From: CAXTPV01 sp965276715
GTDB taxonomy: Bacteria > Pseudomonadota > Alphaproteobacteria > Acetobacterales > Acetobacteraceae
Assembly (NCBI GenBank): GCA_965276715.1
Contig: OZ255622.1
Location: 2,108,001-2,172,000 of the forward strand
Direction: 5' to 3'
Length of the DNA stretch: 64,000 nt
The position numbers and the translations under genes were made by a program. The notes under the pieces are model-generated. The model had not been told where the DNA came from. It did not search any database and saw nothing but the letters and a program-made list of their open reading frames with translations. Below, one piece after another: positions 1 to 8,452 of this stretch (position 1 is its first letter; every line of letters starts with the position of its first letter).

Positions 1-687
1 GCGCCGGACGAGGCGTTCGCCGAGACAGGCGGCGAGCCGGGCGAGACCGCCGACGACGCCGAGCGCAAGCGCAAGCGCCGCCGCCGGCGTCGTCGCGGCG
101 ACCGCAAGGACGAGACGCCCGAGACGACACAAGGGCGGGACACGCAATCGAACGGCGAGGACGACCGCGCACCAGCCTCCCACGAGGACGATTTGGCGCC
201 GGCCTCCGGCGACGCACCCGAGCCGGAGCCAGCGGAAACCGGCGCGATTGAGCAGCCGCTGCTGACCGCGACCGAAGGCGAGCCCGCGACGGGCCGTTCG
301 CGCCGCGGCAGGCGCAGCGGCCGCAGGCGGCGGCGCGACGAGGCCCCCGAGCTTGCCGAACCCACACCCGACACGGTGCAGCCCGCCTATTCGGGTCCCA
401 CGCCCGCCGATCCGTTCAATGGCGCCTTCGACATCTTCGACGCGCTCGAACAGAGCCAGGACCACTACCTGGTCAACAGGTCCGCTTCCGCCGCCTCGGC
501 GGCTTCGCTCGACCCGCAGCCGGCGATACCCGGCGAGGCGCCCCAGCCCGAGCCCGTCCTCCCCTTGGAGTCCCGGCCATCCGAACCGGAACCCGAGCTT
601 GAACCCGAGCCCGAACCCGCCGTGAAGCCGATCCTCGTCGGCGCCGGCGAGCCGGCGGCACGCCGCTCAGGCTGGTGGAAGCGATGA
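1..687 (+). CDS. rne: Ribonuclease E C-terminal region (partial, 5' end outside window)
   Basis: The frame is open from base 1 to the TGA at 685-687, so this is the 3' end of a gene entering from the left. The encoded tail is low-complexity: clusters of Arg/Lys (around residues 22-33 and again near 97-110) separated by stretches rich in Glu, Pro and Ala, and it ends in a Trp-Trp-Lys-Arg motif. Known for the family: alphaproteobacterial RNase E carries such a disordered Arg-rich RNA- and degradosome-binding tail after its catalytic half. The catalytic domain is not in the window, so the call rests on composition and the C-terminal end. The last 21 bases overlap the 3' end of the convergent tyrS. 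Another Arg-rich disordered protein cannot be excluded. Confidence 0.7.
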   Translation, partial: APDEAFAETGGEPGETADDAERKRKRRRRRRRGDRKDETPETTQGRDTQSNGEDDRAPASHEDDLAPASGDAPEPEPAETGAIEQPLLTATEGEPATGRSRRGRRSGRRRRRDEAPELAEPTPDTVQPAYSGPTPADPFNGAFDIFDALEQSQDHYLVNRSASAASAASLDPQPAIPGEAPQPEPVLPLESRPSEPEPELEPEPEPAVKPILVGAGEPAARRSGWWKR

Positions 688-1920
688 GAGCTTCACCAGC
701 ACATGCTGCTTGCGGCCCGCCGAGAGCTTGATCGCGCCGTCGTGCATCGCCGACAGATCGACCATCGCCGCCTCGTCGGTCACCACCCGATCGTTCAGCC
801 GCGCACCCCCACCGCGGATCAGCCGGCGCGCCTCCCCGTTGCTGCTGGCAAGGCCCGCCTCTGTGAACAACCGGTAGGCGGGCATGCCGGTCAGCAGTGC
901 CGCCTTCGGCACGCGATGGGTCGGCAGGTCGGCCGCGACTCCACCCTCGAAAATGGTCCGCGCCGCCGCCGCCGCGGCGTCCGCCGCGGCCTGCCCATGG
1001 CACAGAGCGGTCGCTTCCGTCGCGAGCACGCGCTTGGCCGCGTTGATCTCGGCGCCCCCGAGCGAGGCGAGACGGTCGCACTCGCCGATCGGCAGATCGG
1101 TGAACAGCCGCAGGAACCGGCCGACATCCGCATCCTCGGTGTTGCGCCAGAACTGCCAATACGAATAGGCGCTCAGCTTCTCCGGCCGCAGCCAGACCGC
1201 GCCTGACGCCGACTTGCCCATCTTGGCACCCGACGCGGTCGCGATCAGCGGCGTGGTCAGCCCGAATGTCGCCGCACCATCGGTACGCCGGATCAAATCG
1301 ACGCCGGAGACGATGTTCCCCCACTGGTCGCTGCCGCCCATCTGCAGCGTCACACCGTGACGCCGCCGCAGCTCGCGAAAATCATAACTCTGCAGGATCG
1401 AATAGTTGAATTCGAGGAACGTCAGTCCTTGCTCGCGCTCGAGCCGGAGCTTGACGCTGTCGAACGACAGCATCCGGCTGACGCTCACATGCGGCCCCAC
1501 TTCGCGAAGCAGCTCGATATAGCCAAGCCCGTCGAGCCAGGCGGCGTTGTCGACCAGCATCGCGTCGTCCGGTCCGTCGCCGAACCGCAGGAAGGGCTCG
1601 ATGCAGGCGAGGATCCCCTGCCGGTTCTCCTCGAGCCGTTCGGCGGTCATCAGCGGGCGGGCCTCATCCCGGCCCGACGGATCGCCGACACGGCTGGTGC
1701 CGCCGCCCATCAATGTCACCGGCCGATGGCCGTGACGTTGGAGCAAACGAAGGAGCATGATCTGCACCATGCTGCCGACATGCAGACTGTCGGCGGTGAG
1801 GTCGAAACCGATATAGCCCGACACGGTCCCGCTCCCGAGCGCTGCCTCGAGCGACGCCTCGTCGGTGCATTGGAACAGGAACCCGCGCGCGCGGGCCTCG
1901 TGGAGGAAGTCGTTTGTCAT
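667..1920 (-). CDS. tyrS: Tyrosyl-tRNA synthetase
   Basis: Cytosolic class I aminoacyl-tRNA synthetase that charges tRNA-Tyr. The 417-residue length is normal. The HIGH-type signature is HVGS at residues 47-50 and the KMSKS-type loop is KMGKS at 233-237. The tyrosine-binding stretch around QMGGSDQWGNI (193-203) is present, and the last 70 residues look like the S4 RNA-binding domain (RLIRGGGARLND). The start is the ATG at 1918-1920. The 3' end overlaps rne by 21 bases in convergent orientation, and the 5' end lies about 45 bases from the likely anmK start on the other strand, so the two genes share a very short divergent promoter region. Confidence 0.97.
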   Translation of the reverse strand: MTNDFLHEARARGFLFQCTDEASLEAALGSGTVSGYIGFDLTADSLHVGSMVQIMLLRLLQRHGHRPVTLMGGGTSRVGDPSGRDEARPLMTAERLEENRQGILACIEPFLRFGDGPDDAMLVDNAAWLDGLGYIELLREVGPHVSVSRMLSFDSVKLRLEREQGLTFLEFNYSILQSYDFRELRRRHGVTLQMGGSDQWGNIVSGVDLIRRTDGAATFGLTTPLIATASGAKMGKSASGAVWLRPEKLSAYSYWQFWRNTEDADVGRFLRLFTDLPIGECDRLASLGGAEINAAKRVLATEATALCHGQAAADAAAAAARTIFEGGVAADLPTHRVPKAALLTGMPAYRLFTEAGLASSNGEARRLIRGGGARLNDRVVTDEAAMVDLSAMHDGAIKLSAGRKQHVLVKLSSLPPA

Positions 1921-1964
1921 CGACGCAACGAGCTAGGCCAAATCATCGCCCAAATCTACGTGTC

Positions 1965-3053
1965 GTGGAACCGGCGACCCGCGTCCTGACCGTCATCGGC
2001 CTGATGAGCGGCACGTCGCTCGACGGCGTCGACGCGGCGGTGATCGAGACCGACGGTGAGCGGATCGCGTCTCTCGGACCACGGATTACCCGCTCCTACG
2101 GCTCCACGCTGCGCGACCGGTTGCGCGCGCTGCTCGATCGCGCGCATGCGATCAATCCGCGCGACCCCGAGCTCCGCGCGGTCGAACGCGCGGTCACCCA
2201 GGCCTATGCCGAGGCGGTCAATGCCCTCGGCGTGCGCGCCGGCCTGATCGGCATGCACGGCCAGACCATCCTGCACCGCCCGCGCGAAGCGGGCACCTGG
2301 CAGATCGGCGACGCCGGCCTGCTCGCCACCCTGACCGGCGTGCCGGTCGTCCACGATTTCCGCAGCGACGACATCCGCGCCGGCGGCGAAGGGGCGCCGC
2401 TGGCACCTTTGTTCCATGCCGCCATGCTCCCGGCCAGTCAGGATCGCCCGGTCGCCATCCTCAATCTCGGTGGCGTCGCGAACCTCACCTGGGTCGGCCC
2501 CGACGCGGACCTGCTCGCCTGCGACACCGGCCCGGGCAACGCGCTGCTCGACGACTGGGCCCAGCGTCACACGGGGGTCGCCTGCGATCATGATGGCGCA
2601 CTCGCCCGCGCGGGGACGAGCGACGATCGCGTCCTGGACGCACTCCTCGCCGACCCCTATTTCGTGCGCCTGCCGCCGAAATCGCTCGACCGGCTGCATT
2701 TCGCCCCGCGCCTCTCCGTTCTGTCCGCTCTCTCGGCGCAAGACGGAGCCGCGACCCTGAGCGAGTTCACGGCCGCCGCGGTCGCCGCGACCAGGCTGCC
2801 GGCCACGCCGCGTGCCTGGTTCGTCTGCGGTGGCGGCCGCCACAATCCGGCGCTCATGGCGGCACTCGCCACGCGCCTCGCGGCACCGGTCCGGCCCGTC
2901 GAGGCGATCGGCTGGGATGGTGACGCGCTCGAGGCGCAATGCTTCGGTTTTCTCGCCGCACGCAGTCTGCGCGGCCTGCCGCTCAGCCTGCCGGGCACCA
3001 CCGGTGCGGCCGCGCCCGTCACCGGCGGCAGGCTCGCGACGCCGGCCGCCTGA
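1965..3053 (+). CDS. anmK: Anhydro-N-acetylmuramic acid kinase
   Basis: Recycles cell-wall sugar: it cleaves the 1,6-anhydro bond of anhMurNAc and phosphorylates it to MurNAc-6-phosphate. The family N-terminal phosphate-binding motif GLMSGTSLDGVDAA is intact, followed by GMHGQT and the ATPase-like DTGPGNALLD, and a C-terminal FVCGGGRHN motif. The start is uncertain. A TTG at 1914 would extend the protein by 17 residues and overlap tyrS; the GTG at 1965 puts the kinase motif at the usual distance from the N-terminus (362 aa), so it is preferred. The gene is divergent from tyrS, an arrangement I recall from other alphaproteobacteria. Confidence 0.95.
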   Translation: MEPATRVLTVIGLMSGTSLDGVDAAVIETDGERIASLGPRITRSYGSTLRDRLRALLDRAHAINPRDPELRAVERAVTQAYAEAVNALGVRAGLIGMHGQTILHRPREAGTWQIGDAGLLATLTGVPVVHDFRSDDIRAGGEGAPLAPLFHAAMLPASQDRPVAILNLGGVANLTWVGPDADLLACDTGPGNALLDDWAQRHTGVACDHDGALARAGTSDDRVLDALLADPYFVRLPPKSLDRLHFAPRLSVLSALSAQDGAATLSEFTAAAVAATRLPATPRAWFVCGGGRHNPALMAALATRLAAPVRPVEAIGWDGDALEAQCFGFLAARSLRGLPLSLPGTTGAAAPVTGGRLATPAA

Positions 3054-3075
3054 GGCGCCGGCGTCGCGTTCCGCA

Positions 3076-3741
3076 TCAATCGGCGGCGAGTGCCATCGTC
3101 TTGCGGGCGATCACCCGGCCGACATAATCATCCATCGCGTCGGCGACCTCGTCGGCATGGTTGGCGAAAACGTGATCCGCGCCCTTGAAGATGCGGTAAT
3201 CGACGACGACGCCCTTCTGTGTGTGGAGCTTGTCGACGAGCTTCTTGATCGCGGGCTCCGGTGCCAATTCATCCCGGTCGCCCGAGATCATCAGGCCGCC
3301 GCAAGGACACGGGGCAAGAAATCCGAAATCGTAATGACTCGCGGGAGGCGCCACGCTGATCCAGCCGGAGATCTCCGGCCGCCGCATCAGCAGCTGCATG
3401 CCGACGAATGCACCGAACGAATAGCCGGAGATCCACAGCCCACCCGAGTTCGGATTGACCATCTGCATCCAGTCCAGAGCCGCCGCCGCGTCGGCGATCT
3501 CGCCGATGCCGCCATCGTAGCGGCCCTGGCTCCGGCCAACCCCACGAAAGTTGAAGCGCATCACCGAAAAGCCCAGCCTCTCGAACGTCCGATACATCGA
3601 GTAGGTGATGCGGTTGTTCATCGTCCCGCCGTGCAAAGGATGCGGGTGAAGGATGAGCGCCAGAGGCGCGCCGGTCTCCTTTGAATGGTTGTAGCGACCT
3701 TCGAGTCGGCCATCCGGGCCGGCGAACATGACCTCAGGCAT
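3076..3741 (-). CDS. Alpha/beta hydrolase (COG2945-like)
   Basis: A 221-residue serine hydrolase of the alpha/beta fold. The sequence shows the HPHPLHGG oxyanion region near residue 30, the NFRGVGRSQG segment typical of this small hydrolase group, the nucleophile elbow GYSFGAF, an Asp in SGDRDELAP and a C-terminal His in GADHVFANH, giving a complete Ser-Asp-His triad. There is no signal peptide, so it should be cytosolic. The frame is open 26 codons further upstream, but the ATG at 3741 is preceded by an AGGAC ribosome site and matches the family N-terminus (PEVMFAGPDGRLEGRY). The substrate is unknown. It is convergent with anmK. Confidence 0.85.
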   Translation of the reverse strand: MPEVMFAGPDGRLEGRYNHSKETGAPLALILHPHPLHGGTMNNRITYSMYRTFERLGFSVMRFNFRGVGRSQGRYDGGIGEIADAAAALDWMQMVNPNSGGLWISGYSFGAFVGMQLLMRRPEISGWISVAPPASHYDFGFLAPCPCGGLMISGDRDELAPEPAIKKLVDKLHTQKGVVVDYRIFKGADHVFANHADEVADAMDDYVGRVIARKTMALAAD

Positions 3742-4074
3742 CTTTGTCCTGCTGTTTCTTGAGTTGATCGTCCAGGCGTGGACGGATGATGATCCAAGAC
3801 GGGGCGGGAAGGACGTCATGCCGTTCCGCCGAACGCCTCGATGTTGGGGTTGTCATCGGACAACCGTTGAAATGGTGATCCTTTTCGGCGTCACAAATAT
3901 ACCGCTCAACATTACCGGCAGATGGCCGCCAAGCGGCTCCATATTCCGGTGGAACGACGCTCCGGCTCCTCTCATATCTGGCAAAACGACACCCACGGCT
4001 CAATCTTCGGACTGACCGTGACCACGGACCGCGCTTTATAAGGAGTCGGGGAGCCTATTCCTATCAAATTGACG
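3742..4074. other. Intergenic region between divergent genes, about 330 bp
   Basis: No convincing gene lies here; the short frames on both strands lack ribosome sites and family features. The region is less GC-rich than its flanks and must hold the promoters of the hydrolase (leftward) and the cysteine desulfurase operon (rightward). A candidate rightward promoter is listed separately at 4012-4040. I looked for an IscR-type palindrome and did not find a clear one. Confidence 0.6.
4012..4040 (+). promoter_or_regulatory. Candidate sigma70-type promoter of the cysteine desulfurase operon
   Basis: CTGACC at 4012-4017 and TTTATA at 4035-4040 are separated by 17 bases, a fair -35/-10 match directly upstream of the operon. 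An AAGGAG follows at 4040-4045, but it is 24 bases or more from the likely start codons, so it may not be the functional ribosome site. Pattern match only. Confidence 0.35.
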
Positions 4075-5190
4075 ATGGTTCCAAGAAATCGACCGGTTGC
4101 CCCCTGGAACGGCGTCTATTTCGACGCGAACGCCAGCGAGAAGCCGCGTCCCGAGGCGCTGGCCGCCTACACGGCCGCGCTCGCACTGCATGCCAACCCG
4201 GCATCGATCCACGGAGCGGGGCGAGCGGCACGGCGTCAACTCGAGAACGCCCGCGACGTGATCGCCGTCCGCTTCGGCGCGGCGCCCGACAGCGTCGTCT
4301 TCACGTCCGGCGGCACCGAGGCCGACGCACTCGCGATCCGCGGCCTTGGGCGTGGAAGGCGCATCCTCATCGGGGCGACCGAGCACGACGCGATCAGGGC
4401 ATCGGCCGGCCCCGGTGCGACCATCATCCAGGTCGCGAGCGACGGCACGATCGACCTCGACGCCCTCGACGCGGCCCTCGCTGGTGCACCCAAGGCGCTG
4501 GTCTGCCTCATGCTCGCCAACAACGAGACGGGCGTGCTGCACCCGGTCGCCGAGGCCGCTCGCATTTGTCGCGGCCACGGCGCGCTCCTGCATGTCGACG
4601 CCGTCCAGGCCGCCGGCCGGGTGCCAGTCTCGCTTGCGGCCCTCGGCGCATCGAGCATCGCGCTCTCGGCCCACAAGCAGGGCGGCCTCGCCGGCGCTGG
4701 CGCGTTGCTCCTCGCTGATGGGGTGGAACTCACCGAGCCGCTGTTCGCCGGCGGCGGCCAGGAGCTCGGCCGGCGCGGCGGCACGCCCCCGCTGCCCGCG
4801 ATTGCCGCCTTTGCCGCCATCACTGGCCTTCCCCCGCCCGAGCATCTCGTCCTGCTCCGTGACGCCATCGAGCGCGCCGCCATCGCCCATGGCGCCATGG
4901 CGTGCGGCGCGGCAGCACCTCGCCTGCCCAACACCACGTGCCTTGCCTTGCCCGGCCGGCGGGCCGCGTCGCAACTGATCGCGCTCGACCTGGCAGGCTT
5001 CGCCGTGTCCGCGGGCGCCGCCTGTTCGTCCGGGAAGGTCGCACGCAGCCACGTGCTGGACGCGATGGGGCTCGGCGCCATCGCGAACGAGGCAATCCGC
5101 GTCTCCCTCCCGTGGGACGCGACCCCGGCGGACGCCCACGCCTTCATCGCCGCCTATGGCGAGATGGCCAATGCCAGGAAGGCGAGTTGA
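4075..5190 (+). CDS. Cysteine desulfurase, NifS/IscS-like (first paralogue)
   Basis: PLP-dependent class V aminotransferase-fold enzyme that removes sulfur from cysteine as a persulfide. The PLP-binding lysine is in SAHKQGG (about residue 201) and the catalytic cysteine loop SAGAACSSGKV is intact (Cys about 317), so the enzyme should be active. The ATG at 4075 gives 371 residues; an in-frame TTG at 4069 is possible. Its stop overlaps the start of a second, clearly different cysteine desulfurase, and ferredoxin and mnmA follow, pointing to sulfur donation for tRNA thiolation or Fe-S assembly. It lacks the longer loop and the Lys-Met-His-Gly context of the second copy, so the two are unlikely to be recent duplicates. 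Confidence 0.93.
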   Translation: MVPRNRPVAPWNGVYFDANASEKPRPEALAAYTAALALHANPASIHGAGRAARRQLENARDVIAVRFGAAPDSVVFTSGGTEADALAIRGLGRGRRILIGATEHDAIRASAGPGATIIQVASDGTIDLDALDAALAGAPKALVCLMLANNETGVLHPVAEAARICRGHGALLHVDAVQAAGRVPVSLAALGASSIALSAHKQGGLAGAGALLLADGVELTEPLFAGGGQELGRRGGTPPLPAIAAFAAITGLPPPEHLVLLRDAIERAAIAHGAMACGAAAPRLPNTTCLALPGRRAASQLIALDLAGFAVSAGAACSSGKVARSHVLDAMGLGAIANEAIRVSLPWDATPADAHAFIAAYGEMANARKAS

Positions 5191-6368
5191 GCGAGCTCAT
5201 CTATCTCGACAACCAGTCGACAACCGAATGCGACCCGCGCGTCCTCGGCGCGATGTGGCCGTTCTTCGCGACCGCCTACGGCAACCCCCACAGCGACACC
5301 CACGAGCCGGGCCGCCTCGCGGCGCAAGCCGTCGCAACCGCCCGCGCCGAGGTCGCCGCTCTGCTCGGCGCCGACTTGCGCGAAATCGTCTTCACCTCCG
5401 GCGCCACCGAGGCCAACAACCTCGCCATCAAGGGCGCCGTCCGTTTCGCGCTGAACGCCGGCGACGAGCGGCGCCGCCTCGTGACGCTCGCGACCGAGCA
5501 TCCCTGCGTCCTCGAAACCGTGCACGACCTCGGACGCGAGGGCTTCGAGCCCGTCATCCTTCCCGTCCAGCCCGACGGACGGCTCGACCTCGCCCTCCTC
5601 GACGACGCGCTGCGCACGCCCACCCTCCTCGTCAGCGTCATGGCTGCCAACAACGAGACCGGCGTGCTCCAGGACATCGCCGCCATCGCGGCGCGCGCCC
5701 ACGATGCCGGCGCCCTCCTGCACACCGATGCCGCCCAGGCCATCGGGAAGATCCCGTTCGACGTCGCCGCCCTCGGGATCGACCTCGCCTCGGTCAGCGC
5801 CCACAAGATGCACGGCCCCAAGGGTGTCGGCGCGCTCTTTGTCCGCCGCCGGCCCCGCGTCCGCCTTGAAGCGCTCTTCTCCGGCGGCGGCCAGGAACGC
5901 GGCCTGCGGTCCGGCACCCTGCCCGCACCGCTGATCGCCGGCTTCGGCGAAGCCTGCCGCATCGCTGCCTCCGAGCGTCGCGCCGAGCAGGCCCGAATCC
6001 AGGACCTGCGCGACCGCCTGCTCGCGCGCCTCGCCGACGAAATCCCAGGGCTCGCCGTCAACGGCAGCATGGCCCATCGCCTGGGCGGCAACCTCAACGT
6101 CGCTTTCCCGCATGTGCCGGCACTTGCCTTGATCGAGGCCTGCCCCGCGCTCGCCGTCTCCACCGGGTCGGCCTGCGGCTCCGCCGACATCGAACCGAGC
6201 CGCGTGCTCCGCGCCATGGGGCTCGACCACGACACCGCGTCGACCAGCTTGCGCCTGGGGCTTGGACGCTTTACCTCCGCCCGCCATATCGAGCGCGCCG
6301 CGGACCTCCTGGTCGACGCCTACCGCCACCTTCTGGCGTCATCGCCGCGCGCGACCATCGAGGCCTGA
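5187..6368 (+). CDS. Cysteine desulfurase, IscS-like (second paralogue)
   Basis: 393-residue PLP enzyme. SAHKMHGPKGVGA (Lys 207) is the PLP site and STGSACGSAD (Cys 330) the persulfide-forming cysteine on the mobile loop, as in IscS. The start is TTG at 5187, overlapping the TGA of the first paralogue (TTGA), so translation is probably coupled. Ferredoxin begins 4 bases after its stop and mnmA follows. In the family IscS passes sulfur to TusA, IscU or directly to MnmA; none of the Tus relay genes is in this window, so direct transfer to MnmA is a reasonable inference. Confidence 0.94.
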   Translation: MSELIYLDNQSTTECDPRVLGAMWPFFATAYGNPHSDTHEPGRLAAQAVATARAEVAALLGADLREIVFTSGATEANNLAIKGAVRFALNAGDERRRLVTLATEHPCVLETVHDLGREGFEPVILPVQPDGRLDLALLDDALRTPTLLVSVMAANNETGVLQDIAAIAARAHDAGALLHTDAAQAIGKIPFDVAALGIDLASVSAHKMHGPKGVGALFVRRRPRVRLEALFSGGGQERGLRSGTLPAPLIAGFGEACRIAASERRAEQARIQDLRDRLLARLADEIPGLAVNGSMAHRLGGNLNVAFPHVPALALIEACPALAVSTGSACGSADIEPSRVLRAMGLDHDTASTSLRLGLGRFTSARHIERAADLLVDAYRHLLASSPRATIEA

Positions 6369-6372
6369 TCCG

Positions 6373-6684
6373 ATGCCGACCATGACTTTCATCGAGCGCA
6401 ACGGACGTCCGCGCGAAGTTCCCGCACCGCTCGGCCACTCCCTGCTCGAAATCGCCCAGGCCAACGACGTCGATATCGAAGGCGCCTGCGAAGGCTCGCT
6501 GGCGTGCGCCACCTGCCACGTCCTCGTCGACCCCGCCTGGTTCGACAGGCTCGTCCCGCCCACCCCCGACGAGGACGACATGCTCGACCTCGCCGTCGGC
6601 CTGACCAAGCGCTCGCGTCTCGGCTGCCAGATCGTGATGACCGAAAGCCTCGACGGGCTGGTCGTCACCCTGCCGCCCGCCTAA
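6373..6684 (+). CDS. fdx: 2Fe-2S ferredoxin, adrenodoxin/Isc type
   Basis: A 103-residue electron carrier. The cluster ligands are Cys39, Cys45 and Cys48 (C-x5-C-x2-C in ACEGSLACATCHV) and Cys85 (RLGCQIV), the pattern of vertebrate-type/Isc ferredoxins that supply electrons for Fe-S cluster assembly. The frame is open further upstream, but the ATG at 6373 starts right after the desulfurase stop and matches the family N-terminus. Its TAA overlaps an ATG (TAATG at 6682-6686) that opens a 10-codon mini-ORF before mnmA. Confidence 0.95.
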   Translation: MPTMTFIERNGRPREVPAPLGHSLLEIAQANDVDIEGACEGSLACATCHVLVDPAWFDRLVPPTPDEDDMLDLAVGLTKRSRLGCQIVMTESLDGLVVTLPPA

Positions 6685-6716
6685 TGCGCGTGCTTGTTGC
6701 CCCGGCGCGCACCTGA
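6684..6716 (+). other. 10-codon mini-ORF that duplicates the mnmA start
   Basis: ATG at 6684 overlaps the ferredoxin stop and its TGA (6714-6716) overlaps the mnmA ATG. Its first 18 bases match the first 18 bases of mnmA at 17 positions, so it encodes the same MRVLVA and then diverges to PART. This looks like a partial tandem duplication of the mnmA start that now sits as a mini-cistron between two genes. It could carry ribosomes from ferredoxin to mnmA by stop-start coupling; no other role is visible. Confidence 0.6.
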
Positions 6717-7807
6717 TGCGCGTTCTTGTTGCCATGTCAGGCGGCGTCGACAGCGCGGTGGTCGCCGGCCTGCTCGTCGAGCAGGGTCATGAGGTCATCG
6801 GCGCCACGCTCCAGCTCTATGACGCCGGCCGCACCACGGCGCGCCGCGGCGCCTGCTGCGCCGGACGCGACATCGACGACGCGCGCCGCGTCGCCGATCA
6901 TCTCGGCATCCCGCACTACGTCATCGACGCCGAGACCCGCTTCCGCGACACCGTCATCGCCCCGTTCGCCGACAGCTATGCCGCGGGAGAAACCCCCGTC
7001 CCCTGCATCCGCTGCAACATGGGCGTCAAGTTCACCGACCTGCTCGGCCTCGCCCGCGAACTCGGCTGCGCGGCGATGGCGACCGGACATTACGTCCGCC
7101 GCGTGGACGCTCCCGGCGGCGTCGAACTGCACCGGCCCGCCGCCACCGGCCGCGACCAGAGCTGGTTCCTGTTCGCGACCACCCGCGACCAGCTCGCATT
7201 CCTTCGCTTCCCGCTCGGCGGTCTCGACGACAAGACCGAGGTCCGGCGCGAGGCCGAGCGCCTCGGCATCCGCGTCGCCGACAAGCCCGACAGCCAGGAC
7301 ATCTGCTTCGTCCCCGACGGCGCCTACGACACCATCGTCGCCGCCCGCCGTCCAGACGCGCTCGCCGAAGGCGACATCGTCGGCGAGGATGGTGTCGTTC
7401 TTGGCCGCCACGCCGGCATCGCCTGCTACACCGTGGGTCAGACCCGGCGTCTCGGCCCCGCCGCCGTCCGCGACGGCGAGCGCCAGGCCGTCCGCCGCAT
7501 CGAGCCCGCCTCCGGCGGCCCCGAGTCTGGACGGATCGTCGTCGGTTCGCGGAACGCCGGCGGGTCGACCACCATCACCCTCGCCGAGACCAACTGGCTC
7601 ATCCCCGCGCCCAGTCCGCTCCGCTGCGCCGTCCAGTTGCGCGCCCGTGAAGCCCCGCGCCTCGCCTCGCTCGTGGCCACCGCATCCGGCCGCGCCACCG
7701 TCACCCTCGACGAGCCCGCCCACGCCGCCCCGGGCCAGGCCTGCGTCGCCTACGACGGCACCCGCATCATCGGCGGCGGCTTCATCCAGCGCGAGACACA
7801 CAAATGA
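6716..7807 (+). CDS. mnmA: tRNA-specific 2-thiouridylase
   Basis: Adenylates U34 of tRNA-Glu, -Gln and -Lys and replaces the 2-oxygen with sulfur. The 363-residue protein has the PP-loop SGGVDS at residues 8-13, and the two catalytic cysteines are in CIRCNMGVKF (Cys100) and DSQDICFVPDG (Cys197). GHYVRR and YTVGQTRRLG are further family landmarks. The start ATG overlaps the stop of the preceding mini-ORF (TGATG). Being in one operon with two cysteine desulfurases suggests a dedicated sulfur supply. The stop overlaps the next ATG (ATGA). Confidence 0.97.
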   Translation: MRVLVAMSGGVDSAVVAGLLVEQGHEVIGATLQLYDAGRTTARRGACCAGRDIDDARRVADHLGIPHYVIDAETRFRDTVIAPFADSYAAGETPVPCIRCNMGVKFTDLLGLARELGCAAMATGHYVRRVDAPGGVELHRPAATGRDQSWFLFATTRDQLAFLRFPLGGLDDKTEVRREAERLGIRVADKPDSQDICFVPDGAYDTIVAARRPDALAEGDIVGEDGVVLGRHAGIACYTVGQTRRLGPAAVRDGERQAVRRIEPASGGPESGRIVVGSRNAGGSTTITLAETNWLIPAPSPLRCAVQLRAREAPRLASLVATASGRATVTLDEPAHAAPGQACVAYDGTRIIGGGFIQRETHK

Positions 7808-8442
7808 CGGGCCGTCTCATAATCGGGACCAAACGGTATTCATCCTGGTCGCTCCGCGGCTGGCTCGCCGTCCGTCTCGCCGGCCTCGACATCGAGGAAA
7901 CCGTCATCCGCCTCGCTGGCGGCAACACGCCCGAACTCAAGCCGCTCTCTCCCAGCGGCCTCGTCCCGGTCCTCGACCATGACGGCGCGCGCATCTGGGA
8001 CAGCCTCGCGATCTGCGAATACTGCGCCGAACTGGCGCCCGGCCTGTGGCCCGCGGACCGTATCCAGCGCGCCGCCGCACGCTCGATGGCCGCCGAGATG
8101 CACGCCGGCTTCCGCGCGCTCCGCCTGGCAATGCCGATGAATCTCAGCCGGCTCGCGACCCCACCCCGCGCCGGCATCGCCCCCGACGCCGCCGCCGACA
8201 TCGCCCGCGTCGCCGCCATCTGGCGCGATGCCAGAACACCCTTCTTGTTCGGTCCCGATTTCGGTGCCGTCGACGCGATGTTCGCGCCCGCCGTCACCCG
8301 CCTCCTGTCCTACGCTGCGGTCCCCGACGGTGCCCAGGCCTATTGCGCCGCGATCAGGGCCCACCCCCTCGTCGCGCGCTGGTACGACGAAGCCGCCGCC
8401 GAACCCGACACCTGGCATCTTCCGTCGACCGAACGGATCTAG
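7804..8442 (+). CDS. Glutathione S-transferase family protein
   Basis: 212 residues with an N-terminal thioredoxin-like domain beginning IIGTKRYSSWSLRGWLA, where the Ser after Tyr is the likely glutathione-activating residue, a cis-Pro-like LVPVL motif and the SLAICEY segment, followed by an all-helical C-terminal domain. The ATG overlaps the mnmA stop, so it belongs to the same transcription unit. The substrate is unknown; a role in redox protection of the thiolation genes is only a guess from position. Confidence 0.88.
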   Translation: MTGRLIIGTKRYSSWSLRGWLAVRLAGLDIEETVIRLAGGNTPELKPLSPSGLVPVLDHDGARIWDSLAICEYCAELAPGLWPADRIQRAAARSMAAEMHAGFRALRLAMPMNLSRLATPPRAGIAPDAAADIARVAAIWRDARTPFLFGPDFGAVDAMFAPAVTRLLSYAAVPDGAQAYCAAIRAHPLVARWYDEAAAEPDTWHLPSTERI

Positions 8443-8452
8443 GAGAACCGCA

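Noticed and set aside
3900..4074. IscR/Rrf2-type operator upstream of the cysteine desulfurases
   Set aside because: No palindrome matching the known site was found.
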